Positions 43,591-52,671 are shown, counted from the first letter of the stretch. The stretch is DNA of 64,000 nucleotides from Pseudomonas sp. FeN3W (GCA_030263805.2 CP136010.1:3797001-3861000); one strand, 5' to 3'. A program made the numbers and translations. Notes: generated by a model not told the origin, from the letters alone.

Positions 43591-45036
43591 ATGAGCGAAC
43601 TGCACAATAGCCCCGAACCGATTGCCTACAACTACCACGTGGTGCGCCAGTTCACCCTGATGACGCTGGTCTGGGGTGTGCTCGGCATGGGCCTCGGGGT
43701 GTTCATCGCCGCTCAGCTGGTGTGGCCGCAGCTGAACTTCGATCTGCCCTGGACCAGCTTCGGCCGGCTGCGGCCGATCCACACCAATCTGGTGATCTTC
43801 GCCTTCGGTGGCGGCGCGCTGTTCGCCTCGTCCTTCTACATCGTCCAGCGCACCAGCCATGCCCGGCTGATTTCCGATCGGCTGGCCGCCGTGGTGTTCT
43901 GGGGCTGGCAGGCCGCCTGCATGGCGATGCCGATCAGCTACGCGCTGGGCTACACCACGTCCAAGGAGTACGCCGAGATGGAATGGCCGATCGCGCTCTG
44001 GGTGACGCTGATCTGGGTGTTCTACGCCTACTTGTTCTTCGGCACCATCGCGCGCCGGCGCATCCGGCACATCTACGTCGGCAACTGGTTCTTCGGCGCC
44101 TTCATCATCGTCACCGGCATGGTGCACATCATCAATCACGCGCTGGTGCCGGTGAGCCTGCTCAAGTCCTATTCGCTGTATTCGGGCGCCACCGATGCGA
44201 TGGTGCAGTGGTGGTACGGGCACAGCGTGGTGGGCTTCATCCTCTCGGTCGGCTTTCTCGGGATGATGTACTACTTCGTGCCCAAGCAGGCCGGGCGGCC
44301 GATCTACTCGTACCGCCTGTCCATCGTGCATTTCTGGGCGATCATCTCGATCTACATCTGGGCCGGCCCGCATCACCTGCACTACACCGCGCTGCCGGAC
44401 TGGGCGCAGAGCCTGGGCATGGTGATGTCGATCATCCTCCTGGCGCCGAGCTGGGGCGGCATGATCAACGGCATGATGACCCTCTCCGGCGCCTGGCATA
44501 AGTTGCGCACCGATCCGATCCTGCGCTTTCTGGTGGTCTCCCTGGCGTTCTACGGTATGTCCACCTTCGAAGGCCCGATGATGGCGATCAAGACGGTCAA
44601 CGCACTGTCGCACTACACCGACTGGACCATCGGCCACGTACACGCCGGGGCGCTGGGCTGGGTGGCGATGATCTCCATCGGCTCGCTGTACCACCTGATT
44701 CCGCGGCTCTGGGGGCGCGAGCAGATGCACAGCATCGGCCTGATCAATGCGCACTTCTGGCTGGCGACCATCGGCACGGTGCTCTATATCGCCTCGATGT
44801 GGGTGAACGGCATCACCCAGGGCCTGATGTGGCGTGCGATCAACGAAGACGGCACGCTGACCTATTCCTTCGTCGAGGCACTGGAAGCCAGCCATCCCGG
44901 GTACATCGTGCGCATGGCCGGCGGCGGCATCTTCGCCAGCGGCATGCTGCTGATGGCGCTGAACACCTGGCTGACCGTGCGCCACGCGCGGCGCGCCCCG
45001 GCCCGGGACGCAGAGCTGACCGCTGTGACCGCTTGA
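43591..45036 (+). CDS. Orphan cbb3-type cytochrome c oxidase subunit I (CcoN-like)
   Basis: Integral membrane heme-copper oxidase core of 481 residues with about twelve helices. Features of CcoN are YNYHVVRQFTLMTLVWGVLG at the start, RPIHTNLVIFAFGG (low-spin heme His), YGHSVVGFILSVGFLGMMYY (CuB His), IYIWAGPHHLHYTALPDW (CuB His pair) and TIGHVHAGALGW (high- and low-spin heme His). CcoO, Q and P are absent nearby, so it must borrow them from a complete cbb3 operon, as orphan CcoN isoforms do in P. aeruginosa. The ATG at 43591 fits the family; the frame is open to 43468. A T-tract terminator follows. Confidence 0.88.
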   Translation: MSELHNSPEPIAYNYHVVRQFTLMTLVWGVLGMGLGVFIAAQLVWPQLNFDLPWTSFGRLRPIHTNLVIFAFGGGALFASSFYIVQRTSHARLISDRLAAVVFWGWQAACMAMPISYALGYTTSKEYAEMEWPIALWVTLIWVFYAYLFFGTIARRRIRHIYVGNWFFGAFIIVTGMVHIINHALVPVSLLKSYSLYSGATDAMVQWWYGHSVVGFILSVGFLGMMYYFVPKQAGRPIYSYRLSIVHFWAIISIYIWAGPHHLHYTALPDWAQSLGMVMSIILLAPSWGGMINGMMTLSGAWHKLRTDPILRFLVVSLAFYGMSTFEGPMMAIKTVNALSHYTDWTIGHVHAGALGWVAMISIGSLYHLIPRLWGREQMHSIGLINAHFWLATIGTVLYIASMWVNGITQGLMWRAINEDGTLTYSFVEALEASHPGYIVRMAGGGIFASGMLLMALNTWLTVRHARRAPARDAELTAVTA

Positions 45037-45066
45037 TTTCCCCTCGCTACCCTTGTAGCTCCTGAG

Positions 45067-45089
45067 GGTCCAGGGACGGACCTTTTTTT
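45067..45089 (+). terminator. Rho-independent terminator after orphan ccoN
   Basis: GGTCC-AGGGAC-GGACC is followed by seven T residues, making it one of the clearest intrinsic terminators in the window. A second stem (CCGGCTA...TAGCCGG, 45092-45113) follows in the leader of the next gene. Confidence 0.75.
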
Positions 45090-45136
45090 ACCCGGCTACG
45101 CTCCCATAGCCGGTGCTTCGTCTGACAAGAGCTTCC

Positions 45137-46276
45137 ATGCAAGACAATCTGATCGACTGGTTCAAATCCTTCATTCCCGCGCCCCTGAATGCGGCCCCTC
45201 GACACTGGCTGCGCGCCGCCATCGGCGTCGCCCTGGTCATGCCACTGGTATTTCTCAGCGACCGCTGGCTGGTCGGCACCGGGCTGGCGCTGCAAGTGAT
45301 CGCGCCGGTTGGCGCCTCCGCCGTGCTGGTGTTCGTCGCCTCGTCGAGCCCTTTCGCGCAGCCTTGGTCAGTCATCGGTGGCAACCTGTTCGCCGCGCTG
45401 ATCGGCGTCTCCCTGGGGCTCACTGGGTTGCCCAGCGTGCTCGCTGCGACGCTGGCCGGCGCCGCGACGCTGCTGTGTCTCTTTGCGCTGCGCTGCCTGC
45501 ATCCGCCGAGCATCGCGCTGGCGCTGGTGGCCGCCGTGGGCAGCCCCGACCTGCACCAGCTGCACTTCGGCCTGCTCTGGCCAGTGATGTTCAACTCGCT
45601 GCTGCTGGTGACCTTCGCGCTGCTGTTCAACAACCTCACGGGTAATCCCTATCCCAAGGCGCGCCTGCCGCGCGAAAACGAGCACCACACCCGCGACCCT
45701 CGACCAGGCGAGCGAATGAGCTTCGTCCAGGACGACGTCGACCGGGCGCTGGCCGAATTCGGCGAGTACGTCGACATCACCCGCGACGATCTCGCCCGCC
45801 TGATCAAGCAGACCGAGAAGCACGCCCTGCGCCGCAGCATGGGTGAGATCACCGCGGCGCACGTGATGTCGCGCGATCTCTACTGGCACACCCCGGATAC
45901 CTTCATCGAACAGGCCTGGCAGACGCTGCAGCAGCATCGCCTGCGCTCGTTGCCGGTGGTCGAGGGCGATGATCACCGGCTGGTCGGGATCGTCACCCAG
46001 GTGGATCTGCTCAAGCACTTCCACCCACGCCCGGGGCGGCTCAGCTTCGGCCAGCTGAACTTCCTGCGCGGCACCAAGCTGCGCGCGATCATGAGCTCGC
46101 CGGTGGTTTCGGTGACGGCCGATACGCACATGGTCGAGCTGGTGTACCTGCTCTCGGATCGCGGCCTGCATTGCCTGCCGGTGGTCGATGCGCAACAGCG
46201 GCTGGTGGGCATGATCACCCAGACGGACCTGATCGCCGCGCTGTACCGCAACTGGCTCAAGCAATTGCCGGACTGA
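45137..46276 (+). CDS. HPP-family membrane protein with tandem CBS domains
   Basis: Protein of 379 residues. The N-terminal HPP domain has four transmembrane segments and the naming motif CLHPPSIALALVA. A charged cytoplasmic linker leads to two CBS domains (around SRDLYWHTPDTFIEQ and SSPVVSVTADTHMVELVY), which usually bind adenine nucleotides. HPP relatives in cyanobacteria and chloroplasts have been linked to nitrite transport, so a nucleotide-gated nitrite or related anion transporter is an attractive but unproven guess here. The ATG at 45137 is chosen from domain start. It is convergent with a LysR gene, 24 bases apart. Confidence 0.8.
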   Translation: MQDNLIDWFKSFIPAPLNAAPRHWLRAAIGVALVMPLVFLSDRWLVGTGLALQVIAPVGASAVLVFVASSSPFAQPWSVIGGNLFAALIGVSLGLTGLPSVLAATLAGAATLLCLFALRCLHPPSIALALVAAVGSPDLHQLHFGLLWPVMFNSLLLVTFALLFNNLTGNPYPKARLPRENEHHTRDPRPGERMSFVQDDVDRALAEFGEYVDITRDDLARLIKQTEKHALRRSMGEITAAHVMSRDLYWHTPDTFIEQAWQTLQQHRLRSLPVVEGDDHRLVGIVTQVDLLKHFHPRPGRLSFGQLNFLRGTKLRAIMSSPVVSVTADTHMVELVYLLSDRGLHCLPVVDAQQRLVGMITQTDLIAALYRNWLKQLPD

Positions 46277-46300
46277 GCGCTCACGGGCCCGGCTCGAGGC

Positions 46301-47161
46301 TCAGATATCGTAGTACCAGCGTGACCAGTCGTAATCGTCGAGGGCCGCTTCGCGCAGCAGTTCGACGGCCCTGAGCAGCGCGGGCGATTCGCTGGCGCGT
46401 GCGTGGACCAGGTAGACCGGGTAGCTGAACTCCGGCGCCTGCTCCACTCGCTTGAGAACGCCTTCTTCCAGATAACGCTGGACCACGCGGGTGCGAAAGT
46501 AGCCGCGTCCGCCGCACTGCACCAGATACTGCAAGGCCAGTGGCCCGAGACTGAATGACAGCGCGGCACGGGTGTATTCGGGCAGCGCCTGGTTATGCTG
46601 CTTGCGAAATGCCGGTCCCCAATCCACGTACAGATACGGCGTGGGATTCTGCGCCTGCACCACCTGGATCAGCTTTTCCTCCAGCAGCTGTTCGACCTGC
46701 AGACCGGGCAGGTACTCCGGCTGGTGCACCAGCGCGGCGTCGAGCACGCCGAGGTCGAGCTTCTTCTGCAGTTCATCGCCACTGCCCACTTCCAGGCGCA
46801 CGGCGTGGCCGGGCAGCGCCTGCCGCAGGCGCTGGAGCCAGGCCAGCATCAGCGGGTTGCACAGACTCACCTCGGCGCCGAGCGTGAGCAGTTCGCCATA
46901 GCCGCGAGGCAGCGGCAGGTCGCGCCGCGCGGCCTCCCAGGTCTGCACCAACTGGCGGGCATAGGCGGCAAAACGCTCGCCATCGGCCGTCAGCCGGGCC
47001 CCGGCGCGATTGCGCACGAACAGCCGGCAGCTCAGCTGGTTTTCCAGGTTCTGTATGCGCGCGGTCACGGCCGTCTGGGTGATGTGCAGGCGCTCGGCCG
47101 TGGCGATGAAGCTGCCGCTGCGAATGATCTCGAGAAAGGTGCGGGCGAGATCAATATCCAT
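46301..47161 (-). CDS. LysR-family transcriptional regulator
   Basis: DNA-binding protein of 286 residues. The N-terminal winged HTH has the family pattern LARTFLEIIRSGSFIATAER then ITQTAVTARIQNLENQL. A periplasmic-binding-type effector domain follows (about 90-286). The C-terminal part differs from well-known LysR proteins, ending in DDYDWSRWYYDI. It sits between the HPP-CBS gene (convergent) and nirN (same direction, about 100 bases downstream of nirN's end). Its target could be the HPP-CBS gene or something unlinked. Confidence 0.85.
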   Translation of the reverse strand: MDIDLARTFLEIIRSGSFIATAERLHITQTAVTARIQNLENQLSCRLFVRNRAGARLTADGERFAAYARQLVQTWEAARRDLPLPRGYGELLTLGAEVSLCNPLMLAWLQRLRQALPGHAVRLEVGSGDELQKKLDLGVLDAALVHQPEYLPGLQVEQLLEEKLIQVVQAQNPTPYLYVDWGPAFRKQHNQALPEYTRAALSFSLGPLALQYLVQCGGRGYFRTRVVQRYLEEGVLKRVEQAPEFSYPVYLVHARASESPALLRAVELLREAALDDYDWSRWYYDI

Positions 47162-47263
47162 GGTCGGCCTTAAATGCAGTGAAGGTGACGAAACCGATGA
47201 TTGTAGGGGGTTGTGACCGTCGTGGGAGCGCCCACCTTGAATCGGTGGGCGATCCGTTCACGA

Positions 47264-48787
47264 TCAATGCGAGGTGCCCTCGGCGAACTCGATCTTGTTG
47301 CCGACGTTGTATTTGCCGGAGGGCTTGTTCATCGGAATGCGTTTGACCTCCTCCAGCGTGTTGGCATCGTAGACGAGCAGTGCGCCGTCGGTGTCCCAGA
47401 CGCTGAGCAGGGCGTAGCGGCCGTCGTTGGTGAACTCGACGTGGGCGGCGTTCTTGCCTGGCATCGGGCGCAGGGTGTGGGCGACTTCCAGGGTCTGCTT
47501 GTCGATCAGGTGCACGGCGTCGTTGTTCGGCCCGAAGAACACGTCGGTCCAGGCATAGGGCGAGTTTTCCTGGCTGCGCATGAAGAAGCCCGGGCCTTCG
47601 GTGGGAATCTCCTCGATCAGCTTCCAGGTTTGCAGGTCGAGCACCGAGATCAGCCCCTGGCTGACGTTGGGCGTGGCGAACACCCACTTGCCGTCGCGCT
47701 TCCAGTAGATGCCCGAGCCCAGGTGCGGCATACCCGGCAGCGGGATGTCGGTGACCGCCTTGCCGCTGTCCAGATCGATCACCTGGCCGCCGTGAGCCTT
47801 GCGCGAGGTGGCCAGCAGGTGGCGATAGTCGGGGGTGAAGGAGAAGTCGTCGAGGAAGTCGGCGGCCTCGATGCGCCGCGGTTCGAAAGTCGGCTCGCCG
47901 GCGTAGGAGAGTTCCCAGGCTTCTTTCACGTCCTTCAGCGCGACCACGAAGCTGTCGCGCGGTGGCGCGGTGTACACGGCGCTGACCCGCGATGGCGTGC
48001 CGTCCTGGCCGACCGCGGGGATGTGCTTGACCAGCGACAGGTCGCGCGCATCGAGCAGCACCAGGTTGCCCGGCAGGTAGTTGCCCACCAGCACCCAGCG
48101 GCCGTCGTTGCTCACGGCCAGGTTGCGGGTGTTCAGCCCGGCGCGGACCTCGGCGATCATGCTCAGGTTGTTGAGATCGTAGACGCTGACCCAGCCGTCG
48201 CGGGAGGCGAAATAGACGAAGCGGCCATCCGGCGAGAACTTCGGCCCGCCATGCAGGGCGAAGTGCGACTGGAAGTTCGCCAGCTCCTCGAAACGATCGC
48301 CGTCCAGCACGCGGACGTGGTGATTGCCGGCTTCCACCACGACGAACAGGTTGAGTGGATCGGCGCCGTGTTGCGGTGTCGTCGGCAGTGTGGCGACGTC
48401 CTTGAGCATGCGGTGGCTGGCGCGGATGTCGGCGTCGCTCCAGGTCGGCGGCACGGCTGAGGGCTGATACAGGTAATCGACCAGGCCGGCGATCTGCGCT
48501 TCGTTCAGCACGTGGGAGTAGGCGGCCATCTGGCTCGCCGGGCGGCCGTCGCGGATCACCGCCTGGGCTTCGGCCGGCTTGATGCGGCTGAGGCTCTCCG
48601 GCAGCAGCGCCGGTCCGGCGCCGCCGAGGCGGTTGACGCCGTGACAGCTCTGGCAGTGCTGTTCGTACAGCGCCTGACTGTCGGTTGGCTGGGTCGCCGC
48701 GGCAGCCCGCGGAATGGCCAGGTCGAGGGCAACGAAGGTGGCTGCTGGCAGCGCGGCGGCCAGCAGCAGGGCAGGTATCAGTTGCAT
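47264..48787 (-). CDS. nirN: NirN, cd1-like cytochrome of heme d1 biosynthesis
   Basis: Periplasmic protein of 507 residues related to NirS. The signal peptide is MQLIPALLLAAALPAATFVA. One c-type heme site is C45-QSC-H49 (CQSCHG), followed by an eight-bladed propeller that binds dihydro-heme d1. NirN catalyses the last desaturation to heme d1 before transfer to NirS. The ATG at 48787 has GGAGG and overlaps the nirE stop by ten bases. Last gene of the nirJEN operon. Confidence 0.93.
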   Translation of the reverse strand: MQLIPALLLAAALPAATFVALDLAIPRAAAATQPTDSQALYEQHCQSCHGVNRLGGAGPALLPESLSRIKPAEAQAVIRDGRPASQMAAYSHVLNEAQIAGLVDYLYQPSAVPPTWSDADIRASHRMLKDVATLPTTPQHGADPLNLFVVVEAGNHHVRVLDGDRFEELANFQSHFALHGGPKFSPDGRFVYFASRDGWVSVYDLNNLSMIAEVRAGLNTRNLAVSNDGRWVLVGNYLPGNLVLLDARDLSLVKHIPAVGQDGTPSRVSAVYTAPPRDSFVVALKDVKEAWELSYAGEPTFEPRRIEAADFLDDFSFTPDYRHLLATSRKAHGGQVIDLDSGKAVTDIPLPGMPHLGSGIYWKRDGKWVFATPNVSQGLISVLDLQTWKLIEEIPTEGPGFFMRSQENSPYAWTDVFFGPNNDAVHLIDKQTLEVAHTLRPMPGKNAAHVEFTNDGRYALLSVWDTDGALLVYDANTLEEVKRIPMNKPSGKYNVGNKIEFAEGTSH

Positions 48788-49614
48788 AAGGCCTCCGTTT
48801 GCGCGGCTGGATCACCGTGCAGCCGCGCCGGATGCCGGACCTGGCGCTCGGCGAACAGGCCGACCACCCGACCGATCACGGTCAGGGTCGGCGGTGTGAG
48901 GTGCTGCTCGTCGGCCATGTTAGGTAGCTGGCTCAGCGTGCAGCGCACCACCTGCTGGTTCTCCCGGGTGCCATTGCCGATCAGCGCGGCGGGCGTGTCC
49001 ACCGGCAGGCCGGCGGCGATCAGGTTTCGTGATATCTCGCCAAGGCTGGCCAGTCCCATGTAGAACACCAGCGTCTGCCCGCCCTGGGCGAGGGCCTTCC
49101 ACGGCAGGTGCAGCTCACCGTTGCTCTGCAGGTGGCCGGTGATGAACTGGCAGGAATGGGCCAGATCGCGGTGGGTCAGGGGAATGCCGGCATAGGCGCT
49201 GCAGCCGGCCGCGGCGGTGATGCCCGGCACCACCTGGCAGTCGATGCCGCGCTGCAGCAGGAATTCGAGCTCTTCGGCGCCGCGACCGAAGATGAACGGG
49301 TCGCCGCCCTTGAGTCGCACCACGCGCTTGCCTTGCTGCGCCAGGTCGGCCAGCAACTGGTTGATCTGCGGCTGCGGCAGGCTGTGGTAGCCACTGGTCT
49401 TGCCGACGTAATGGCGGCTGCAGTCGGCCGGCAGCAACGCCATCAGTCCGTCGCTGACCAGGCGGTCGTAGACCACCGCGTCGGCCTGCTGCAGCAGGCT
49501 CCAGGCACGCAGGGTGAGCAGGCCGGGGTCGCCCGGTCCGGCACCGACCAGAGCGACTTCGCCCGGGGCGAACGCGGCGCTCAGCGAGGCGGGAAATGTG
49601 AGTGGCTGGTCCAT
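48778..49614 (-). CDS. nirE: NirE, uroporphyrinogen-III C-methyltransferase
   Basis: Cytoplasmic SAM-dependent methyltransferase of 278 residues making precorrin-2, the first committed step to heme d1. Motifs: VALVGAGPGDPGLLTLRA (SAM-binding loop), VYDRLVS, RLKGGDPFIFGRGAEE and GIPLTHR. The ATG at 49614 follows CAGGAG; an in-frame ATG 21 bases earlier is possible. It lies between nirJ (70 bases upstream) and nirN (ten-base overlap). Confidence 0.94.
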   Translation of the reverse strand: MDQPLTFPASLSAAFAPGEVALVGAGPGDPGLLTLRAWSLLQQADAVVYDRLVSDGLMALLPADCSRHYVGKTSGYHSLPQPQINQLLADLAQQGKRVVRLKGGDPFIFGRGAEELEFLLQRGIDCQVVPGITAAAGCSAYAGIPLTHRDLAHSCQFITGHLQSNGELHLPWKALAQGGQTLVFYMGLASLGEISRNLIAAGLPVDTPAALIGNGTRENQQVVRCTLSQLPNMADEQHLTPPTLTVIGRVVGLFAERQVRHPARLHGDPAAQTEALCN

Positions 49615-49684
49615 GCGGTGCTCCTGAATTCTCATCGGGCTTACGGAGTGCGTTGCTGCGGCGCTTGGACGGCCGCTCGATCGG

Positions 49685-50866
49685 TCAGATGGCGATGCTG
49701 GGAATGCGCTCGGTGGCGGGCAGGCCGATCTCCTCGTCGGAGAGGTAGCAGCCCGGGTCTTCGGCCCAGAGATCGCCCTGCGCCCAGGCGCGGGTGCGGG
49801 TGTTGCCGTTGCAGATCGCCAGCCAGCGGCAGTCGGCACAGCGACCGCCGACCGCGCGCGGATGCTGGCGCAGCTCCTGCAGCAATGGCGCCGGCTCGTT
49901 CAGCCAGATGTCGCTGAAGCGCTGCCGGCGCACGTTGCCGACGGTGTGCTGCCACCAGTAGGTGTCCGGGTGCACGTCGCCGATGTTGTCGATATTGGCG
50001 ATGCCGTTGCCCGAGGCGTTGCCGCCCCAGGCGCGCAGCATGCCTTCCAGGCGCTCGCGATGTTCCGGCAGGCGCTCCTCGACCCACTGCAGCAGCAGGA
50101 CGGCGTCGGCGTCGTTGTTGCCGCTGACGAAATCGGTCTCGCGGCCGTGCTGAACGTCGTCCCAGGCCTGCTCGAAGAGCTGACGCATGGCGTCGCGGGT
50201 CATCTGGTGATGGGCGTCGGCCTTGCGGCTGCGCTTGCCGCGGCCGCTGTAGTTGAGGTGCGAGAGGTAGAACTTCTGCACGTCGTGTTCGCGCATCAGC
50301 GCCAGCAGGGCCGGCAGCTGCGGGTAATTGTTCTGCGTCAGGGTAGTGCGCAGGCCGACGCGGATGTCGCGCTGGCGGCACAGGTCGATGGCATGCATGG
50401 ACGCGGCGAAGCTGCCCTTGAGCTGGCGCCATTCGTCATGCACCGCCTCCAGGCCATCGATGCTGATGCCGACGTAATCGAACTGCGCGGCGGCGATACG
50501 CTCGATGTTGCTTTCGTCGATCAGCGTGCCGTTGGTGGACAGCGCAACGAAGAAGCCCTTGTCGCGGGCGTAGTCGGCGAGCTGGAAGATGTCGTCGCGC
50601 AGCAGCGGTTCGCCGCCGGAGAGGATCAGCACGCGCACGCCGGCTTCGTGCAGATCGTCGATCACCTTCAGCGCCTCGGCGGTGTCCAGTTCGTCGCGGA
50701 ACTCGCTGTCGGCGGAGGTCGCGTAACAGTGCTTGCAGGTCAGGTTGCAGCGCCTGAGCAGGTTCCAGATCACCACGGGCGGGCGCTTGCCGCTGACGCT
50801 GCGGGCACCGAGCACCTTGGTGGCCGGCTGGGCCAGGGCGCGCAGGTAATGGCTGATTCTCAACAT
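49685..50866 (-). CDS. nirJ: NirJ, radical SAM heme d1 biosynthesis protein
   Basis: Cytoplasmic radical SAM enzyme of 393 residues that replaces propionate side chains by oxo groups in heme d1 synthesis. The cluster motif C40-x3-C44-x2-C47 (RRCNLTCKHCYA) is at the N-terminus, with GGEP (LILSGGEPLLR) following. C-terminal SPASM-type cysteines lie in GRCADCRWLAICNGN and DPGCYLS. The ATG at 50866 follows GGAG. It is first in nirJEN, with a DNR-like box 97-110 bases upstream. Confidence 0.94.
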   Translation of the reverse strand: MLRISHYLRALAQPATKVLGARSVSGKRPPVVIWNLLRRCNLTCKHCYATSADSEFRDELDTAEALKVIDDLHEAGVRVLILSGGEPLLRDDIFQLADYARDKGFFVALSTNGTLIDESNIERIAAAQFDYVGISIDGLEAVHDEWRQLKGSFAASMHAIDLCRQRDIRVGLRTTLTQNNYPQLPALLALMREHDVQKFYLSHLNYSGRGKRSRKADAHHQMTRDAMRQLFEQAWDDVQHGRETDFVSGNNDADAVLLLQWVEERLPEHRERLEGMLRAWGGNASGNGIANIDNIGDVHPDTYWWQHTVGNVRRQRFSDIWLNEPAPLLQELRQHPRAVGGRCADCRWLAICNGNTRTRAWAQGDLWAEDPGCYLSDEEIGLPATERIPSIAI

Positions 50867-50962
50867 GGGGCGGCTCCGCTTCGGCAGCGTATCTCACCGG
50901 GCGCGCCGTCTCGGGCGCCCGCTCCTTGAGCAGCAGGATCACCGAGCGGGGTAGGGCTGGCC

Positions 50963-50976
50963 TTGATCGGAAACAA
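50963..50976. promoter_or_regulatory. FNR/DNR-like box before nirJ
   Basis: On the plus strand TTGAT-CGGA-AACAA has one mismatch to TTGAT-N4-ATCAA. It lies in the 169-base gap between norF and nirJ, positioned to drive nirJEN on the minus strand. Confidence 0.65.
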
Positions 50977-51035
50977 TAAAAGTCGCGGGGCGTGGTTGAC
51001 CGCATCGTCAGCTTCTTGCGGCGGTGTACCGTTGG

Positions 51036-51284
51036 TCAGAGCAGGGTCAGCAGCACGCCGAGCACCAGTACCAGCGGCCAGGCGAGCAGCAGCAGACGCC
51101 ACGTCCGCGGGGCATGGCGCAGCTCCATGAAACCGTCGGTGATCAGCCAGGCCTTGCCGAACGCCGTGAGCAGAACGGCAGCGGTCAACGCCAGCGTGGC
51201 GCCGGCGTTGCCCAGCAGCACGGTGGAAACCGACAGCAGTGCCAGGCCGAGCCAGCAGGCTAGCAGATTCTTCGAAGCGGACAT
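51036..51284 (-). CDS. nirP: NorF/NirP-like small membrane protein (cytochrome oxidase subunit IV-like)
   Basis: Membrane protein of 82 residues with three hydrophobic helices, similar to the caa3-type subunit IV fold; KAWLITDGFMELRHAP between helices is typical. Corresponds to nirP of P. aeruginosa and norF elsewhere. The ATG is three bases after the norE stop, with GAGG overlapping that stop. It is thought to help NO reductase activity or its assembly. Confidence 0.82.
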   Translation of the reverse strand: MSASKNLLACWLGLALLSVSTVLLGNAGATLALTAAVLLTAFGKAWLITDGFMELRHAPRTWRLLLLAWPLVLVLGVLLTLL

Positions 51285-51287
51285 GAC

Positions 51288-51875
51288 TTACCTCAGCACG
51301 TAGACCAGCGGGAACAGCAGCACCCAGACCATATCCACCATGTGCCAGTAGAGCACGCCGGATTCCAGGCCGCTGTGCTCGTTCGGCCCGTAGGCACCGC
51401 GGCGGCAGCGCATGGCCAGCCAGCCGAGAATCACCATGCCCAGCAGCACATGCAGGAAATGAAAGCCGGTCAGAATCCAGTACAGGGTAAAGAAGGTATT
51501 GTGTTCCATGCCCAGGCCGAGCCCGGCCAGGTGGCTGTACTCGTTGAGTTTGAGCACCACGTAGACGCAGGACGTGCCCAGCGCGGCGAGCAGCAACAGC
51601 GTCGCGCGCCCGGAGCGGGCTTCGCGCACCTGTTCCACCGCCAGCGCGGCGAACAGCCCGGAGGTCAGCAGGCTCAAGGTCAGCGCCAGGCCGATGGAGC
51701 TGTCCAGTGCCGCGCGGCTCTCGCTGAACAGCTCTGGATTGAGCATCTGCGTGGCGGCGAACGCCAGGATCAGGATGGCGAAGACGGTCAGCTCGGCGAG
51801 GATGAAGAACCACATCGCCAGGTCGCCCGGCAGGCGCCGGTGCAGTTGGCTGGTGGCTTCAGGCGAAGTGGACAT
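51288..51875 (-). CDS. nirO: NorE/NirO-like cytochrome c oxidase subunit III homologue
   Basis: Membrane protein of about 195 residues with five hydrophobic helices of the CoxIII family: GDLAMWFFILAELTVFAILI at the start, ILTGFHFLHVLLGMVILGWL and YWHMVDMVWVLLFPLVYVLR at the end. Known in denitrifiers as NorE (NirO in P. aeruginosa). It supports NO reductase but is not a catalytic subunit. The start is uncertain: ATG 51875 overlaps nirQ by 17 bases, ATG 51884 is also in frame, and an internal Met would give 175 residues, the size reported historically. Confidence 0.85.
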   Translation of the reverse strand: MSTSPEATSQLHRRLPGDLAMWFFILAELTVFAILILAFAATQMLNPELFSESRAALDSSIGLALTLSLLTSGLFAALAVEQVREARSGRATLLLLAALGTSCVYVVLKLNEYSHLAGLGLGMEHNTFFTLYWILTGFHFLHVLLGMVILGWLAMRCRRGAYGPNEHSGLESGVLYWHMVDMVWVLLFPLVYVLR

Positions 51876-52671
51876 CGACCACATCCATCAGCGCGGCGAC
51901 TGTCTGCGGGTCATCCGACAGCGGTTCGGCGAGGCAGGCCAGGCAGGCCTGACGCGGCGTCATGCCGGAGCGGATCATCCGCGCGGTGAAGATCAGCAGG
52001 CGGGTCGAGGCGACTTCTTCCAGATCATGCTGCTCCAGCCGGCGTAGCGCCTGGCCGAGCTTGACCACCTGGGCGGCGAGTTCTTCATCCACCTGCGCCT
52101 CGTTGGCGACGATGCGCACTTCCTCGGCGGCCGGCGGGTAATCGAAGCGCATCGCCACGAAACGCTGGCGGGTACTCGGCTTCATGCCCTTGAGCAGGTT
52201 CTGGTAACCGGGGTTGTAGGACACCACCAGCATGAAACCCGGCGGCGCCTTGAGCGCCTCGCCGGTGCGCTCGATGAACAGCTCACGGCGGTCGTCGGCC
52301 AGCGGGTGCAGCACCACGGCGGTGTCCTGGCGCGCCTCGACCACTTCGTCCAGGTAGCAGATGCCGCCCTCACGCACCGCACGGGTCAGCGGGCCATCCT
52401 GCCACCAGGTGCCCTGGGCGCCGATCAGGTGACGGCCGACCAGGTCGGCGGCGGAGAGATCGTCATGGCAGGCCACGGTGTACAGCGGCAGGTTCAGCCG
52501 ATGCGCCATGTGCTGCACGAAGCGGGTCTTGCCGCAGCCGGTCGGGCCTTTGATCAGCACCGGCATGCCGTGCTGCCAGGCCTGCTGGAACAGCTGCTCT
52601 TCGTTGCCTAGCGGTTGGTAGAAGGGCGCGTCAGGCGTGCCGGCGGCAGTCGGGATTTCAATCGCATTCAC
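51859..52671 (-). CDS. nirQ: NirQ, MoxR-type AAA+ ATPase for NO reductase/nitrite reductase activation
   Basis: Cytoplasmic AAA+ protein of about 270 residues. Walker A is GPTGCGKT (about 42-49), Walker B is ICYLDEV, and GYQNLLKGMKPSTRQRFVAM includes sensor and Arg-finger regions. With NorD (a VWA protein encoded downstream of norB) it is believed to activate NO reductase, probably by metal insertion. The start is taken as GTG 52671, which has GAGGT eight bases upstream; a GTG at 52686 would add five residues but lacks a site. It is divergent from nirS and heads nirQ-norE-norF. Confidence 0.9.
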   Translation of the reverse strand: MNAIEIPTAAGTPDAPFYQPLGNEEQLFQQAWQHGMPVLIKGPTGCGKTRFVQHMAHRLNLPLYTVACHDDLSAADLVGRHLIGAQGTWWQDGPLTRAVREGGICYLDEVVEARQDTAVVLHPLADDRRELFIERTGEALKAPPGFMLVVSYNPGYQNLLKGMKPSTRQRFVAMRFDYPPAAEEVRIVANEAQVDEELAAQVVKLGQALRRLEQHDLEEVASTRLLIFTARMIRSGMTPRQACLACLAEPLSDDPQTVAALMDVVDVHFA

